Shown: positions 49,401 to 63,369, numbered from the stretch's first letter. The stretch: 64,000 nt of DNA from Osedax frankpressi (GCA_964035775.1 OZ038314.1:7046154-7110153), one strand, 5' to 3'. Numbers and translations are program-made. The notes: generated from the sequence alone by a model not told the origin.

Positions 49401-51537
49401 AATTATTAAGATTTTATGAATGAAGTGTTTAGCTGGTATAGGGATATCTAAGGGAAAGAATATACGATGACGGAAATGAACTTAGGTTAGGTGATGTTAG
49501 TTTGGGAGAGTTTGAAGTTAAAGTTCATCAGGGAATAGGGACGAGGAGGCGCTAAGGAGATGGGGCTCTTGTAGCGGAGTGCCGAAATCTTAGAAAATGG
49601 ATTAGTCTTAGAATGAGGTTTGGATTAAAAAAAGGAAGTACCGAGATATATTGCAGTAGAGGTTGTTGCGGAATTCAGAGATGATCATTCTCTGAAGAAT
49701 TGTACCAAATGTGAATTTGAAGATTATTGAGGACAAATAGTCGATATATATATAAATAAATAAGTTATCTGTTCTAAAAAATAATGGATGATGAATTAGG
49801 GAAGCCTGGATATTGAACTATTAGTTACAGTATTTTCTATCCGAAAGCCAAACTAAACGGGTACTCCTGGACACACCTATACACAGTAAATCCATGTTAC
49901 ATTAACCCCAGCACCCGTTTTCACTAACCCCTTGTTTGAAACGGTCCACCTTGATCTGTTTCACTTGTTTCTCATACTGGGTGTTGTACGTTCCACGCGA
50001 GTCCAATTTAAACGACTTCTTACGTTCACCCTCGATCTCCTCTCTGTACTTATTCAGTACCTCTCGACCTATGTACTACAGTAAGGAGGCAAGGTGATTT
50101 AAGTTAGAATAGGGTTTGTAATAGGGTGTAGAGTAGGGTGTAGAGAAGGGTGGTACATATATTGTTACAAAAATGTAAGTGTAATTATATATATTACATA
50201 TATATATATATCAGTTTTTGACACCGATATCTATACGGACATTTTATTGAGTTTTCATTGACTGACACTGACACCGACACCGACACTACTGACTCACCAC
50301 TCCGTCTTCGTCAAATTCTGCACTGTCATCGTAAGGTGTGTATCTAGGCTTGTTTGACTTATTCTTTGCGTTGGTGTCTTCGACCTCTCGGTCCATCATG
50401 TTCACGTTGACCAGTACGTCAGATGAGTCATCATCTAGTATCTCTGTAGGCATTCAATAACCGGGTATAATTCTCAATTAAATTTCGAACCTTATGAAAT
50501 TTGGCAGATAGAAAATATGATCAGTATTTTAAATTTATATTTTTTTTATTTCATTTGAAAAATATATTTTATAAAAAAACATAATAAAATTTTATTTTAT
50601 TTGTAATAAAAATATTGAATTTAATATTTTCTATTTTATTATAAGCATAAAAAATATATATCTTAATTTTCATTTTTAGGATTTTAAAATCCCTTTGTTT
50701 GATGTTAATTATTTTTGATAAAATTTAATATATTATATATTTTCTAATACTAGTTATAATTAAATAATATAATATTAATTAAATAATATAATACTAGTTA
50801 TAATTTCAATTAATTTGTTATTCAATTATTCAATACTAAATATGCAACAAAAAGTAAGAAAGGTCAAATTCAGAGTTAAATATATGAATTTTGCATATTG
50901 ATTTTGGCTATATTAATAAATCAATTAATATTTTTAGCTAAAAAAATAAAAACTATTTAAATATAGAATTATTTTAAGTATTCTTATTTATCTACATTTA
51001 CATATTAATATATATATATATATATGAACAAATGATAAATAGTAAACTTTAGGTCATATTTAAAGTTAATTAATGGTGATACCTAATAATAATTATTCAT
51101 ATATAGATTTATTATTTGTATATAAATAGATAAAATATTGATATATAAACAATTTAAAACATTTAAAATATTTCATTTATAAAAAAACATATATAAAAAA
51201 ACAACCATGCCTAAATAATATCAAAATTATTTCCAATTGATAACAAATATTTTATATAATTATTTGGATATACAAATTTAAAGGTAGGCGGGCGATACAG
51301 TAACATGTTATCATTAATGTTACATTAATACAGTAATTGATATATATCAATTATAGTTCCATTTTATAAATGAATAAAATAAAGAAATCCAAAAAAGTGC
51401 TTTATAAATATATATTGAATTTAAATTATATTTTCAGAATCGTTATATAATTTTCTAATTTATTATATATTTTTAATTATATATGTATAAGCTAATATTA
51501 TTTTACTAGTACAATAAATATTAATTATGTTATAAAT

Positions 51538-51583
<46 letters not shown>

Positions 51584-54500
51584 ATTTATATATACTAATA
51601 AAGTTATTAAATTGTATATTTAATAAATAGTGTAAATTAATATAATAAAAATAAATATGTAAAAATTCACTTCAAATTCAATTTACACAAATTTCGTCAA
51701 TTAAATATCCGGTATAATTCATATAAAATCGCTACATATACAATCGCTTCATATACAATCGCTAGTATAATGAGACATGCATAATGAATAACTAGGTATA
51801 ATGTACACATCACGGTTATTTGATACCTAGTACATATAACGCAATCAAAATCTGCATTCTATAATCAATGCAATGTGAAATAGGGACACAAACTTGCATC
51901 TTTCAATGTTAAGATCGTTGTGGTGCCCTCGGAAAAGCGCTCTTGGTCATGAAGTATGCTTAGTCCACTGAGGTCACGAGCTGTATACTGGGTTTGCAGG
52001 ATATTGTCTTTCTGCCGATAATGAATATAACATCTATTCAAACAATTGACTATATTTGATATTTACGGATGTGTAAATTCATATATATATATATATATAT
52101 ATAACACTATATCTATATATTCTAGATTTCTATATCATTGAATAATATCCCTACAACATTAAACAATTTAATTAATAATATAATTAATTAAATAATAATT
52201 ACTGTTTAATTAATGTTACATATACTAAGTTTCAAAAGATAAATCTTAGGGAATAACTGACCATTTTACGTTTGTTGTCTTTCTTGAACACTTCATCTAT
52301 GATCTCACCGATACCAAAAGCTTCGTCCAATTCATCGATCTCTTTTTCCTGGTATAGATGCCAAACGGATTAAATATTATACAAAAAATGTTCCAAATGC
52401 AATTGATTTAAAGCTTGAATAATGTCAACAGGGATATATAGATATAGATATAGGTATATATAGATGTCCTCGTAACGCAGCTATGAGACCTTTTTCGCAG
52501 CCAATTGCATCCTCGCTTCTTTCTCAGATGTTTTCTTTACCCAGGAGGATACATCATCTCCATCTTCGTCGCTCTCTCCGAGTGTTTTCACTTTGCTATG
52601 CGGACCCGAATCATATCAGTAAATGATTGAACAAAATAATAGATATATACAATTTACCATCAATATTTTTACAAAGTATATGCTAATTATTTAAATATAT
52701 ATCATTATACTGATCTGTGATATTAGTAAATCAATAAATTATAATTATTTATAAATGATATATACCCTAGTTGTTTTTTAATTTTTCTTTTTTCTTTAGT
52801 CGCTGCTAATTTATCAACGATATCCTTTGTTCGCTTTTCATCTGCCCAATTAACTGCTGGCACATGAACATCAGGTTTTTTCGTTGGAGCATTTCCATCT
52901 TAAACCAAAATTGAGTATTGCATTGATAAACTTCAAATAATATATTTATAAATATAAATACCTTTATCTGGTGCTCCTGTATCCAGGGGTTTAAGTCCAA
53001 GTTTTTCTCTCAATTTACTAAATGAAATTACAATTATATTATTATTTATACTTATTACTTAACATGACTATTAATAATTAATAATTTATAATTAAAGGAT
53101 CATGACAAATTACATTTAATTCCAATTCCAACTCTGCCAATTTTACTGTATTAGGAATACTTATTTAATATTATTTAATAAATACTATACATAAATAAAT
53201 TATTTTAGACAGTTGGTTTCACAATATTTAGATTATTACTATTTTATAAAATTTTAATAATTGCATACAAATTTTATATACATTAACAAAGTGAATAAAA
53301 TTGTAATAACTTTCATATGAAGTATTATGACCTAATTATTTTGTATAACATTTAGAATAAATAGTGAGTTCTTTGATATATTTCATTATTTTATATCGAC
53401 ATTAAAATAGATGGAAAATATGTATTGTACAGATATAGAATTATTATAATATGCAGTACAGTAATGATATATATGCTGTTTATTTCAATTATTAATAACA
53501 TTAATCATTAATAATTAATATTAATTAGTATAAATATATAACTTAGCATTTTACTCATTAATTACATTATATTAATAATAAATGACTATATTAAACTAAC
53601 CATAGATATGTGAATACCACATATTATTAATATTGAATAGTAGTATGAATATAGTTATTATATTTATAATAATTATTGTTAATGTCTAAATATACTAGGT
53701 ATTATAATGATAAAAAGATTTAAAATGTTGGGAGTTTCCACACAGGGTTGCATTTTAGTTTCTATAAATACAAAAATAGAACAATGACTTGTTATTAGCC
53801 CAATTTTCCGGGAAGCACCAATTTATTCCAAATAGAAAAGCTACAATTAATTTTATAAAATATCTAGAAATAACATACTTTTCTATGATATTAGTCAACA
53901 ATAAAATAATTTTAAATATGGAAACATTGTGTGATACAAAAATAGAAACAGATTGTATTTTAATATTGAATATTGATAACAACAATATTTGAATATATTT
54001 ACTCACTGAGAGTATACAATATTTCCTATCTAATATTTGACCAAATAAATTTGATTTTCTATAAAAATAAGAATACTTACAATTTTAAATATGTTTATTA
54101 TATCATATATATTTCATAAACTCTAAAGGATGTTATAAATAATAGATAAAATGGTTACCTTGTCACGTAAGATTGATAAACTCAATGGATTATTTCTAAA
54201 TGCTGATGTAATAGTGCTAGAGAATGTTATTTAAAATAATAAATATGAAAAACTAAAATAAATGTATAAAGTAAATAAGATGGGATCTTTACTTATAAAT
54301 AACTAAACTTTAATAAACTTTTCGACTAATTTTTAATAAAAATTAAATAACTAATAATCTTTAAAATAATATTATTTATATATAATTATGAATAAATATT
54401 ATTTTAATTAAGTATTTAGCTTCATAAATTTTACTGATTAATCTTTTAGAAATTACATTCATCAGTTAATAACATTCATCTTATTATTGATAAGTTCAAA

Positions 54501-57132
54501 GAGATATGCTTAGGTTATGTGTTACATAACGAAGAGTTTATTTAAAGAGTATATTTATATTAGGTATAGTAGGTTAGCATTTTCAATTAATATAGAATAA
54601 TAGCAAAAATATCATCATATAAAATTTGATATTTAATTTATATAATAAAATATTTCATTTATTTCTTATAAGTAAAGAATAATTTTGTATTTATAAGCTC
54701 TATTAATATATAAACCATATTACTACAAAGAAAACAGAGTATAAACAAGATTACATAATTTCTAATATCATAAACTATAATAGTAATTCTAGAATCATCT
54801 ATGTTCCTAGAAATCTTGTTTTATAGGAAAAAAGATACATAGATGTCATTTAATAAATATTATTAAATACTATTATTTATTTTATACCATCAACATTAAA
54901 ATCATTAGAATTAATATGAAAATTATTAGTATACAATTCGGACCAAACATTGTAAATATTTAAAAAAAATTAAATACCTATATAATTATGTAATATTATA
55001 CAAGTAATTATACTCTATTTTTGCTTGATAAATCACTTTTAAAATAATAGGTAATATAACTTTTATGTATAATAGGAATGATTGTTCAATATGCATTATT
55101 TGATGATGAGCATTATGTACTAAATTCTATTGTTCTCTAATTATTTCACCTAGGATTCATCAAAAAGTACAAGTAGAATACTATTGTTAGCACGTGAAAT
55201 ATATATATCCATCCATCTGTAAGTATCAAAAATAATTCCTACTATCATTTACGTGTTATACAATTTATAAATTACAAGGTTACATATATTGGCTAAACAT
55301 GTTTACTAAACAGTAGTATTTACTAAATAGAGTATTTATACAACATATTATATATATATAAATTAAATACTACTTATTTTGTTAGCATATTATTTACATT
55401 TAAATAATATATATTATACCACCACTTATTTATAATTATAAAACTGTTGAAAATATATTAGTAAACTTTATTTTAAATGATTGTTAATATTTGTATCATT
55501 ATATATGTAATATTAATATATTATATATGTAATAATATATGTAATATTAATATATTATATATGTAATAATGATAAAAATATTAACAATCATTTAAAATAA
55601 AGTTTACTAATATATTTTCAACAGTTTTATAATTATAAATAAGTGGTGGTATAATATATATTATTTAAATGTAAATAATATGCTAACAAAATAAGTAGTA
55701 TTTAATTTATATATATATCATATGTTGTATAAATACTCTATTTAGTAAATACTACTGTTTAGTACAGGTTTAGCCAAGTTTATTTAAGATTGTACATAAA
55801 ATAATAACTTGAAATCCTTTGTTTAGCTTTTCTTTCAGAATACTATAAATAACATTATTTAATTTCAAATATTTATATATTTTAATAACAACCAAAGACG
55901 CATATATATAATTAATAATATAAGTTCAATATTTCACACTTTAGTAAACATATATTTAATATTTAACATTAATTCATATTTGAACTAACACTCTTAGGAT
56001 CATATTTTTAAGTATATAACAGACATACTAATGTATTAATATAATATTGTGTTTAGACAATAATATGGATTCACTAGTTAAAACATATGTCTGATTCAAA
56101 ATTACAAATTAAAATATAGACTATATCATATTTATCAATAATACACACATGTTATGTAATCACTTAATTTGTTAATCTGATTTATCACACATATCTAACA
56201 ATATCAGAATCAAATCATAATAATAAATTAAACTATTTTAATAAATCTATTCAAAATATGTGTTTTTGCATGAGAAATATATATATGGTTAATATGATAA
56301 AATAAGACAGCTAATTTAAAAAAGTTTGTAGATTGTTTAAAATATTAAAATAAATTATCATCTCAAAAATTCATAAACTTTATGAAAAATAAAATACAAA
56401 TAATTAAGAAATATCGTAAACAAATCAATTAATTTATGTTTTAATTTAGAAATATAAACATATTTATATTTAATTTATATTTATTTTTATGCTTTGAAAA
56501 ATATCAAGATTAATTTATTAGTGAAAATAAATATTAAAAAAAATCAATTTTGAAAAAATAAAAGCATTACAAAATAAAGATTATAGGCAAGTCGGTAATG
56601 AGAATTTCGCGTTTTAATTAATAGAAACTTAAAATTTACTCCAAATAGAAATGTATTAATATTATTTTAGGCATTCATATAACATACGAATTACAAATTT
56701 AATCCTAGTTTGGACACAGTATTAAAATACAATTATTAATAGTATATATTAAATATAATATTACTAATTGCAATTATATATATAACAGTGTTAAAATATA
56801 TAAATTCCTAACTTTGTATCTTCAATACTTAAACTCTCAGATTTTGTTGAATCTTCTGTTTCCAAATTTTGCTGTGATTTTATTTCCTTTGTGGGAGAAA
56901 CTTTTCTTTTAATCTTTACATCGCTATCAGAAATTTGTCGTCTTTTCTTTTTGTACCTATCGGATGATTTACTTCTAGACCTTCTATCATCTCTAGACGG
57001 ACTGTATTTTCTTCTTGAATTATATTCATCTTCAGATGAACTATTGTTATGTTTATCTTTTGAATGACTTCTAGATCTGCGTTTATGCTTTCGTTTATGA
57101 TCTTTATCTTTATGTTTATATTTAGATCCCAT
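40415..57132 (-). CDS. SART1: SART1 / Snu66 tri-snRNP splicing factor, complete in 18 exons
   Basis: This U4/U6.U5 tri-snRNP protein is needed for assembly of the precatalytic spliceosome. In gene order the exons are 57132-56813, 53017-52962, 52898-52766, 52595-52490, 52348-52262, 52011-51894, 50443-50298, 50075-49929, 48935-48739, 48104-48046, 47698-47549, 46653-46550, 46133-46067, 45282-45187, 42867-42774, 42554-42455, 42313-42179 and 40534-40415. The sum is 2,235 nt, or 744 residues (human 800), with all phases consistent. The N terminus is a Lys/Arg/Ser-rich domain ([14 protein letters not shown]). Conserved segments follow: [82 protein letters not shown]...[19 protein letters not shown] and C-terminal [20 protein letters not shown]. 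The donor at 42774 and acceptor at 45283 were chosen over stronger-looking neighbours because only they keep the conserved frame. Confidence 0.96.
41820..42155. repeat. Tandem repeat of TATCTATAATATAGTAGAT-type units
   Basis: About six imperfect copies of alternating CTATCTATAATATAGTAGAT and CTATCTATATTATAGTAGAT modules, joined by ATTCAAATTATAGA or AACAATATGTT spacers, lie in the last SART1 intron. Each module is partly self-complementary. Confidence 0.85.
42961..43007. repeat. Perfect 47-nt palindrome with one-base loop
   Basis: Two 23-nt arms, from TATCACGAGC to GCTAATCCAG and its exact reverse complement, flank a single T. The arms are less AT-rich than the surrounding SART1 intron. Confidence 0.95.
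46676..47521 (+). repeat. 12-bp G-rich minisatellite (GGTAGGTAGTGA) in SART1 intron
   Basis: About 70 copies of GGTAGGTAGTGA and GGTAGGTGGTGA form an 846-bp array that fills the intron between exons 47698-47549 and 46653-46550. The G-rich strand is the + strand, so the SART1 transcript carries the C-rich version. Short register slips occur near 47230 and 47400. Confidence 0.97.
55289..55777. repeat. 489-bp foldback inverted repeat
   Basis: The left arm is about 55289-55500 and the right arm about 55568-55777. They are near-perfect reverse complements, with outer ends TTGGCTAAAC and GTTTAGCCAA, and are separated by about 67 bp. The centre holds a tandem duplication of ATATATGTAATATTAATATATT. 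It lies in SART1 intron 1. It resembles a MITE or foldback element, but no transposase, and no target-site duplication I could define, is present. Confidence 0.92.
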
Positions 57133-58990
57133 AATTAATAATTTATAAGATATTATTATATATTTATTAAAATTTTGTATTGTTTTTATATTATATAATT
57201 TATTGCATTATCGTTCAAAATCAAAGATCATAAATAACATTGACAATTTATTGTTAATTTTTAATTATCCTAAATATTTGTATACTCTTATTTTATTAAA
57301 ACTAATTGTTTATTCATTATTTCAATTATACAAATGTGAGGCATTGTACCAATAGATAAACTATATATTTTTTAAAAGGTTTATATTTTCATAATATAGT
57401 TATATAATATAGATTTACTTTTGACTATCATTTAAAGATGTAATTTTATAATAATTCTAATAATAGTATATGAATCAATAGTTTTGTATTATTTTAATTA
57501 TTTAATAAACAACACCTTAATAATATTGTGTTACACAATATTACAAGGTTAATATTCTAAATTTATCATAAGCAGTTTTTGGTTTATTATTATATTACAT
57601 TTAAAATATTTTATATACGATATATATATATATATATAAACATCTATATCAATTTATAGGCATTCTTAGACTTATACCAGGACCCAAAATATGGGTCATG
57701 ATTAAAAAATGAAAACTTTACAATTCCGAAAAATTATTTTGTATATAGAGAAAAAATATATAATATTAATTATATAAATTATATCTGAGAAATATAACCT
57801 AATTTGTATGAATTTAACATTTGATAATAATAATGGTAGTTTATATTATGTATTTATATATTCATAGATTTAAAATAAATGTATTCTATTTTATTAAAAT
57901 AGAATTTTTTTTTCATTTTGTATGAATTGATATATCATATTTTTTATTTTGGTCATTGAATAAAACGATTTAAAAGATTTTGAATACCATTACAATATGT
58001 TAAAAATAAATATAGATGTATTATAATGAATATATATTATATTTGTATCGCTTATAATAGTGTTTCAATATTTGAATACTGATTTTTCATATGAAATGCA
58101 TGATACAGTACACTAGTTCATGGTTTTAAAGATACTGAATATCATTATAGTATTAATAATAAGTGTAATGTAATTGTCTATAATTATTTTCATATTGTAT
58201 TAATATATACATAAATAATAAATAATAATAAACATAAATAATATAGTATAACATAAATATATAATTTAAAATTGATCACATTTATATATAATTAATAAAT
58301 ATTTTTCTATTATATACTGTATTCAATTTTTCTTGGCGATATAAAATGTGTTGTTAATTTTTAATTTTATATAATAAATTATATGATTAATCACATATCA
58401 GATTATATTATTATGTTAATAAATGTGTCAAAAAATAATATATACTTTTGTGTTTACTTTATATTTTATTCTACTAATATATTAATTAATTTCTTTTTAA
58501 AATTATATATATATATATATATATATATTTGTATTGGATTCTGTTGGATTCATTAATTCAATGAGTAATGATAATTACTAATTTAAATGTGAGTTAGAAA
58601 ATATATTAATCATATATATATTTATATTTATCTATATATATATATTTAACTCGATAGTATTTTATAACTTAAAAACAATTGTTCAGTATTACCATGGATT
58701 TAAATACTCTTATCCAATTATCCAACATATCAAAATATTATTATTTAGTGTATATAAAATCTAAATGATGAATTAATGTGATTCCATTAATTTAAAATTG
58801 TGAAATATTAACAAATTAAATTGTATTTTATATTTTAAAAATATTAGTTAAATTAAAATTTCAAATATTAATTATTATTCATTTTTATAATAATTAAAAA
58901 ATAACTTCTCTAAATTAATATTATAATAAAAAGATAAGATTATGCCATTCAAAAAAGGTTTCGATATAACATTCAATATAAATCATTATA
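57133..58990. promoter_or_regulatory. Divergent intergenic region, SART1 and CCDC9-like gene
   Basis: This very AT-rich region upstream of the SART1 start codon must hold its promoter. Several (TA)n runs lie near 57620, 58505 and 58615. I recognise no motif and no exon. Confidence 0.4.
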
Positions 58991-59479
58991 CCTCTCCTCT
59001 CCTCTCCTCTCCTCTCCTCTCCTCTCCTCTCCTCTCCTCTCCTCTCCTCTCCTCTCCTCTNNNNNNNNNNNNNNNNNNNNNNNNNNNNNNNNNNNNNNNN
59101 NNNNNNNNNNNNNNNNNNNNNNNNNNNNNNNNNNNNNNNNNNNNNNNNNNNNNNNNNNNNNNNNNNNNNNNNNNNNNNNNNNNNNNNNNNNNNNNNNNNN
59201 NNNNNNNNNNNNNNNNNNNNNNNNNNNNNNNNNNNNNNNNNNNNNNNNNNNNNNNNNNNNCTCTCCTCTCCTCTCCTCTCCTCTCCTCTCCTCTCCTCTC
59301 CTCTCCTCTCCTCTCCTCTCCTCTCCTCTCCTCTCCTCTCCTCTCCTCTCCTCTCCTCTCCTCTCCTCTCCTCTCCTCTCCTCTCCTCTCCTCTCCTCTC
59401 CTCTCCTCTCCTCTCCTCTCCTCTCCTATCCTCTCCTATCCTATCCTATCCTATCCTATCCTATCCTCTCCTCTCCTCT
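58991..59479 (+). repeat. (CTCCT)n array interrupted by the assembly gap
   Basis: A pentanucleotide CTCCT array shows about 70 bp left of the gap and about 220 bp right of it, with CTATC variants at its 3' end (59427-59468). The true length is unknown. The pyrimidine-rich strand is the sense strand just before a predicted acceptor at 59503. Confidence 0.97.
59061..59260. other. Assembly gap of exactly 200 N
   Basis: Bases 59061-59260 are all N. The round length indicates a default scaffolding gap, not a measured size. Confidence 0.98.
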
Positions 59480-59503
59480 CACGCAATCCTCCTAACACAA
59501 CAG

Positions 59504-62500
59504 ACAGGCGCTAGTGCGTAAATATCACCAGGACACTAGAACCCAGAGATCTGACCGTGAGTGTCAGAATCGGCTGTCGATCGGTTTAGCGCACCCGGTC
59601 GAATCCCGTACGCCGTCACCGCCGCCATTTGCTCCGGCACTACCGCCACCCCCGCCTCCCTTGTCGAAGGCACCACCTAAAGCGTGGCCGCGTCACCAGT
59701 CCGACAATCAGATCGACCGTAGGCTTCGCTATTCCAAGGTCAAGATGGAAGAGGTTTGTTATTTAATAACATCTTTATTAAATTAGACGATTCTATTAAA
59801 CAGTTTTTTATAAAAGGTTCTATATTTAGCAAATAAAATATGATAGTACTGATACTAATTCTTTTTGATACATTTTAATTTTCTAATCTATGAACCAAAG
59901 ATTGTAGATAGTATATAGAGTTGAAAATGCAATACTTTATATACGTGATAAGAATAAAATATAAATAAATATGTTCAAATAGATTATTTTATTTTAATAC
60001 TTATTTTTATAATAAAAATAGATCTAAATCGTATATTCAAAATAAATTATAATATGTTTAAATTATATTATTTATTGTGTCACTAAGATGGTATTTAAAT
60101 CAGTTACTTAGTTACTAATGCAATTTAAGTATATATAATTAACTCGGTTAGTTTTTATAAATAATTTTTGATAATGTAATGTAATATATATATATATACA
60201 TATACATATATATAGTATATCAGGAAAACCTAGAATTCTCATAAGTACAAAGATAAAAAAAGATAATCATTTGTAAACACTAAAATTATACGCGCTAATA
60301 ATTAAGAATGTATAAAAAAGGAAATATAACAAGAATAATGAATACAAATGCATAGAAAATAGGTGAATGATATGGTAAATTTATAGGTGGAATATTTATA
60401 TGAATAAGGAGATTATACAAGGCATTGTCTTTAACATCGTAGCATAGACGTTTTCAACTTTCAAGAGTATATCACAATGTATTTATTACATAATAAACTC
60501 CAATTGTTGAGACTAATAAGTTTTGTAATACTAATATGTCAATTATTTGTTTACTAATTATAATAATTGGATTGTTAGATTTGCTTCATATCTATTGGTT
60601 ATTAAATTGTAAAATTTCAAGTTTTTCCTAATCAATAGCCATTGCCAAACATTCTTAATTATTAAACTGAATTATAAATATAGAATGTGGAAAGTTTTAT
60701 TATCGATATGAATATAACAAAAAAATATGATAGTATTAATATTTTGTGACAACATTACATGATACACTTGGAATAGTTTTTCATATTATGTAAATATAAT
60801 TTTTATTATTATTTGAAACATCGAAAATTATCTTATTTTTTTCATCCTCATGCGAAATTATATTGAGATTTTTTATGACTATTCTTTTTTCTAAAATATA
60901 ATATATAAAGTATATTTTAGTATTTTTTATTGTTTATATTTTTTCAATTGCATTCTTATATGATCTTAGTTTTAAAATGGTATTATTTCCAAGTTAAGTC
61001 ATTACCTATTTCTTTGTCAATCATAATGATGATCCCAGGATAAATCCGACCATGAAAAAGACTTGGATAAGAGGATTGCAGAGATTCAAAAAAAGAATGA
61101 ACACACTAAAATAAGACAGGCGGTCAGTTTCTCATTTGGGCCCTCAATATGGGCCTCAATATGCCATTAATAATTTTGCAATAATATCATTCTAATTTTA
61201 TTTATTAAATTATATTTTTAGAAACGTAAAGTTAAGAAGGTTTATTACATATAAACTGTATTTTAATTAGTATATTATTTACATATTATTCTTAATGCCA
61301 CTATATATATATTATCTACTTTTACTCACACATCCAGCCTCTACTTTTAACTTCACAATAATGCATACCCACAAGTTTATCCATTAACTACACCACCAGT
61401 TCTCGAACATTTACCCCAACTCCCACATTTTCTAGTCCGATATAACGCCGAACCTGATCTCGTCCTTTATAATTCTCACATTGACGTCATATCTTACAAC
61501 ACCCTTCATCTCTTACAACACATGTGATCTCTTACAACACCCTTCATCTCTTACAACACCCTTAATCTCTTACAACACCCGCCATCTCTTACAACACCCT
61601 TCATCTCTTACAACACCCTTCATCTCTTACAACACCCTTCATCTCTTACAACACCCTTCATCTCTTACAACACCCTTCATCTCTTACAACACCCTTCATA
61701 TCTTACAACACCCGCCATCTCTTACAACACCCTTCATCTCTTACAACACCCGCCATCTCTTACAACACCCTTCATCTCTTACAACACCCTTCATCTCTTA
61801 CAACACCCTTCATCTCTTACAACACATGTCATCTCTTACAACACCCTTCATCTCTTACAACACCCGCCATCTCTTACAACACCCTTCATCTCTTACAACA
61901 CCCTTCATATCTTACAACACCCTTCATCTCTTACAACACCCTTCATCTCTTACAACACCCTTCATATCTTACAACACCCTTCATCTCTTACAACACCCTT
62001 CATCTCTTACAACACCCTTCATCTCTTACAACACCCTTCATCTCTTACAACACCCTTCATCTCTTACAACACCCTTCATCTCTTACAACACCCTTCATAT
62101 CTTACAACACCCTTCATCTCTTACAACACCCTTCATCTCTTACAACACCCTTCATCTCTTACAACACCCTTCATCTCTTACAACACCCTTCATATCTTAC
62201 AACACCCTTCATCTCTTACAACACCCTTCATCTCTTACAACACCCGCCATCTCTTACAACACCCTTCATCTCTTACAACACCCGCCATCTCTTACAACAC
62301 CCGCCATATCTTACAACACCCTTCATCTCTTACAACACCCTTCATCTCTTACAACACCCTTCATCTTTTACAACACCCTTCATCTCTTACAACACCCGCC
62401 ATCTCTTACAACACCCTTCATCTCTTACAACACCCTTCATCTCTTACAACACCCTTCATATCTTACAACACCCTTCATCTCTTACAACACCCTTCATCTC

Positions 62501-63369
62501 TTACAACACCCTTCATCTCTTACAACACCCTTCATCTCTTACAACACCCTTCATATCTTACAACACCCTTCATCTCTTACAACACCCTTCATCTCTTACA
62601 ACACCCTTCATCTCTTACAACACCCGCCATCTCTTACAACACCCTTCATCTCTTACAACACCCGCCATCTCTTACAACACCCGCCATCTCTTACAACACC
62701 CTTCATCTCTTACAACACCCGCCATCTCTTACAACACCCGCCATATCTTACAACACCCTTCATCTCTTACAACACCCGTCCCCTACTTTAATTGTAACTC
62801 CCAACTTAATTCTGATGTCTTCTCTAGATGATAGATGAGGATATAAAGCAGGCAGACTCACGCACGTCAAATGACCACTTGGTTGGAAACTCTTCAAAAC
62901 AGTCTAAGGCCTTCCAGGTGGCAACTCGGAATGACCGCGAACGTAAATTTGTAAGTTTCTATCATCTTCGATACGATTCATTTTATTATATATTCATTTT
63001 ATTATATATTCATTTTATTATGCTCTTTGGTATTATCAATATGTATTCATTTTCTTGTAGATTAGATAATCAAAGTCATCTTCTCTTGTGTTTTATAACC
63101 AGTTAACATTTTTGAATTCCCTAAATATATTGAATACCTAGATGTATACATCATTTCATTTTATCATATTCAATATTATAAGGGAAGTTTTTAATATTTT
63201 AAAAGTAGTATTTATTTATTAATATACATTTATTCCCTAAACTAATATTCACTTTCATTTCGTTTCCAAGTCTGAACAGAATCCCATCAAAGATAAAGAA
63301 GAATCGCCGTTGTACAACAAAACTATAGAAGCATCGAAAATCACAAAATCTGGTTGGCTTGAAATTTAA
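59504..63369 (+). CDS. CCDC9-like coiled-coil protein (5' end uncertain)
   Basis: Likely exons: 59504-59753, 61039-61122, 62828-62950 and 63271-63369, all linked in phase 0 with a stop at 63367-63369. The part seen has about 184 residues. The first exon encodes a Pro-rich, basic segment (TPSPPPFAPALPPPPPPLSK). Exon 2 encodes a short charged helix, EKDLDKRIAEIQKKNEHTK, which continues as MIDEDIKQAD in exon 3. This closely resembles the N-terminal helix of CCDC9/CCDC9B, an exon-junction-complex-associated family. The product is much shorter than vertebrate CCDC9 and nothing else matches. Translation could begin upstream of the gap, or at the ATG at 59745 with the Pro-rich stretch untranslated. 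The assignment rests on one helix. Confidence 0.5.
59754..61038 (+). other. Intron of CCDC9-like gene, no recognised content
   Basis: AT-rich sequence between the first two predicted exons. It contains one short (TA)n run near 60185 and no visible exon or element. Confidence 0.5.
61492..62779 (+). repeat. 17-bp minisatellite (TCTTACAACACCCTTCA), about 75 copies
   Basis: The 1.29-kb array has three main last-position variants (CCTTCA, CCGCCA, ACATGTCA) and a TATCTTAC variant. Three units make 51 nt, so one frame stays open for 436 codons of repeated LTTPFISYNTLHLLQHPS. It lies in the intron before exon 62828-62950 and is not coding. Confidence 0.96.

Noticed and set aside
53755-54006. Overlapping frames of 83 (-) and 67 (+) codons in SART1 intron 1
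   Set aside because: Both are AT-rich chance frames, and SART1 exons 1 and 2 join in phase without them.
58942-59514. 190-codon frame of Leu-Leu-Ser-Ser-Pro
   Set aside because: It runs through the CTCCT array and the 200-N gap; no real sequence supports it.
61481-62791. 436-codon frame LTTPFISYNT...
   Set aside because: It is a translation of the 17-bp minisatellite and lies between two well-phased exons.
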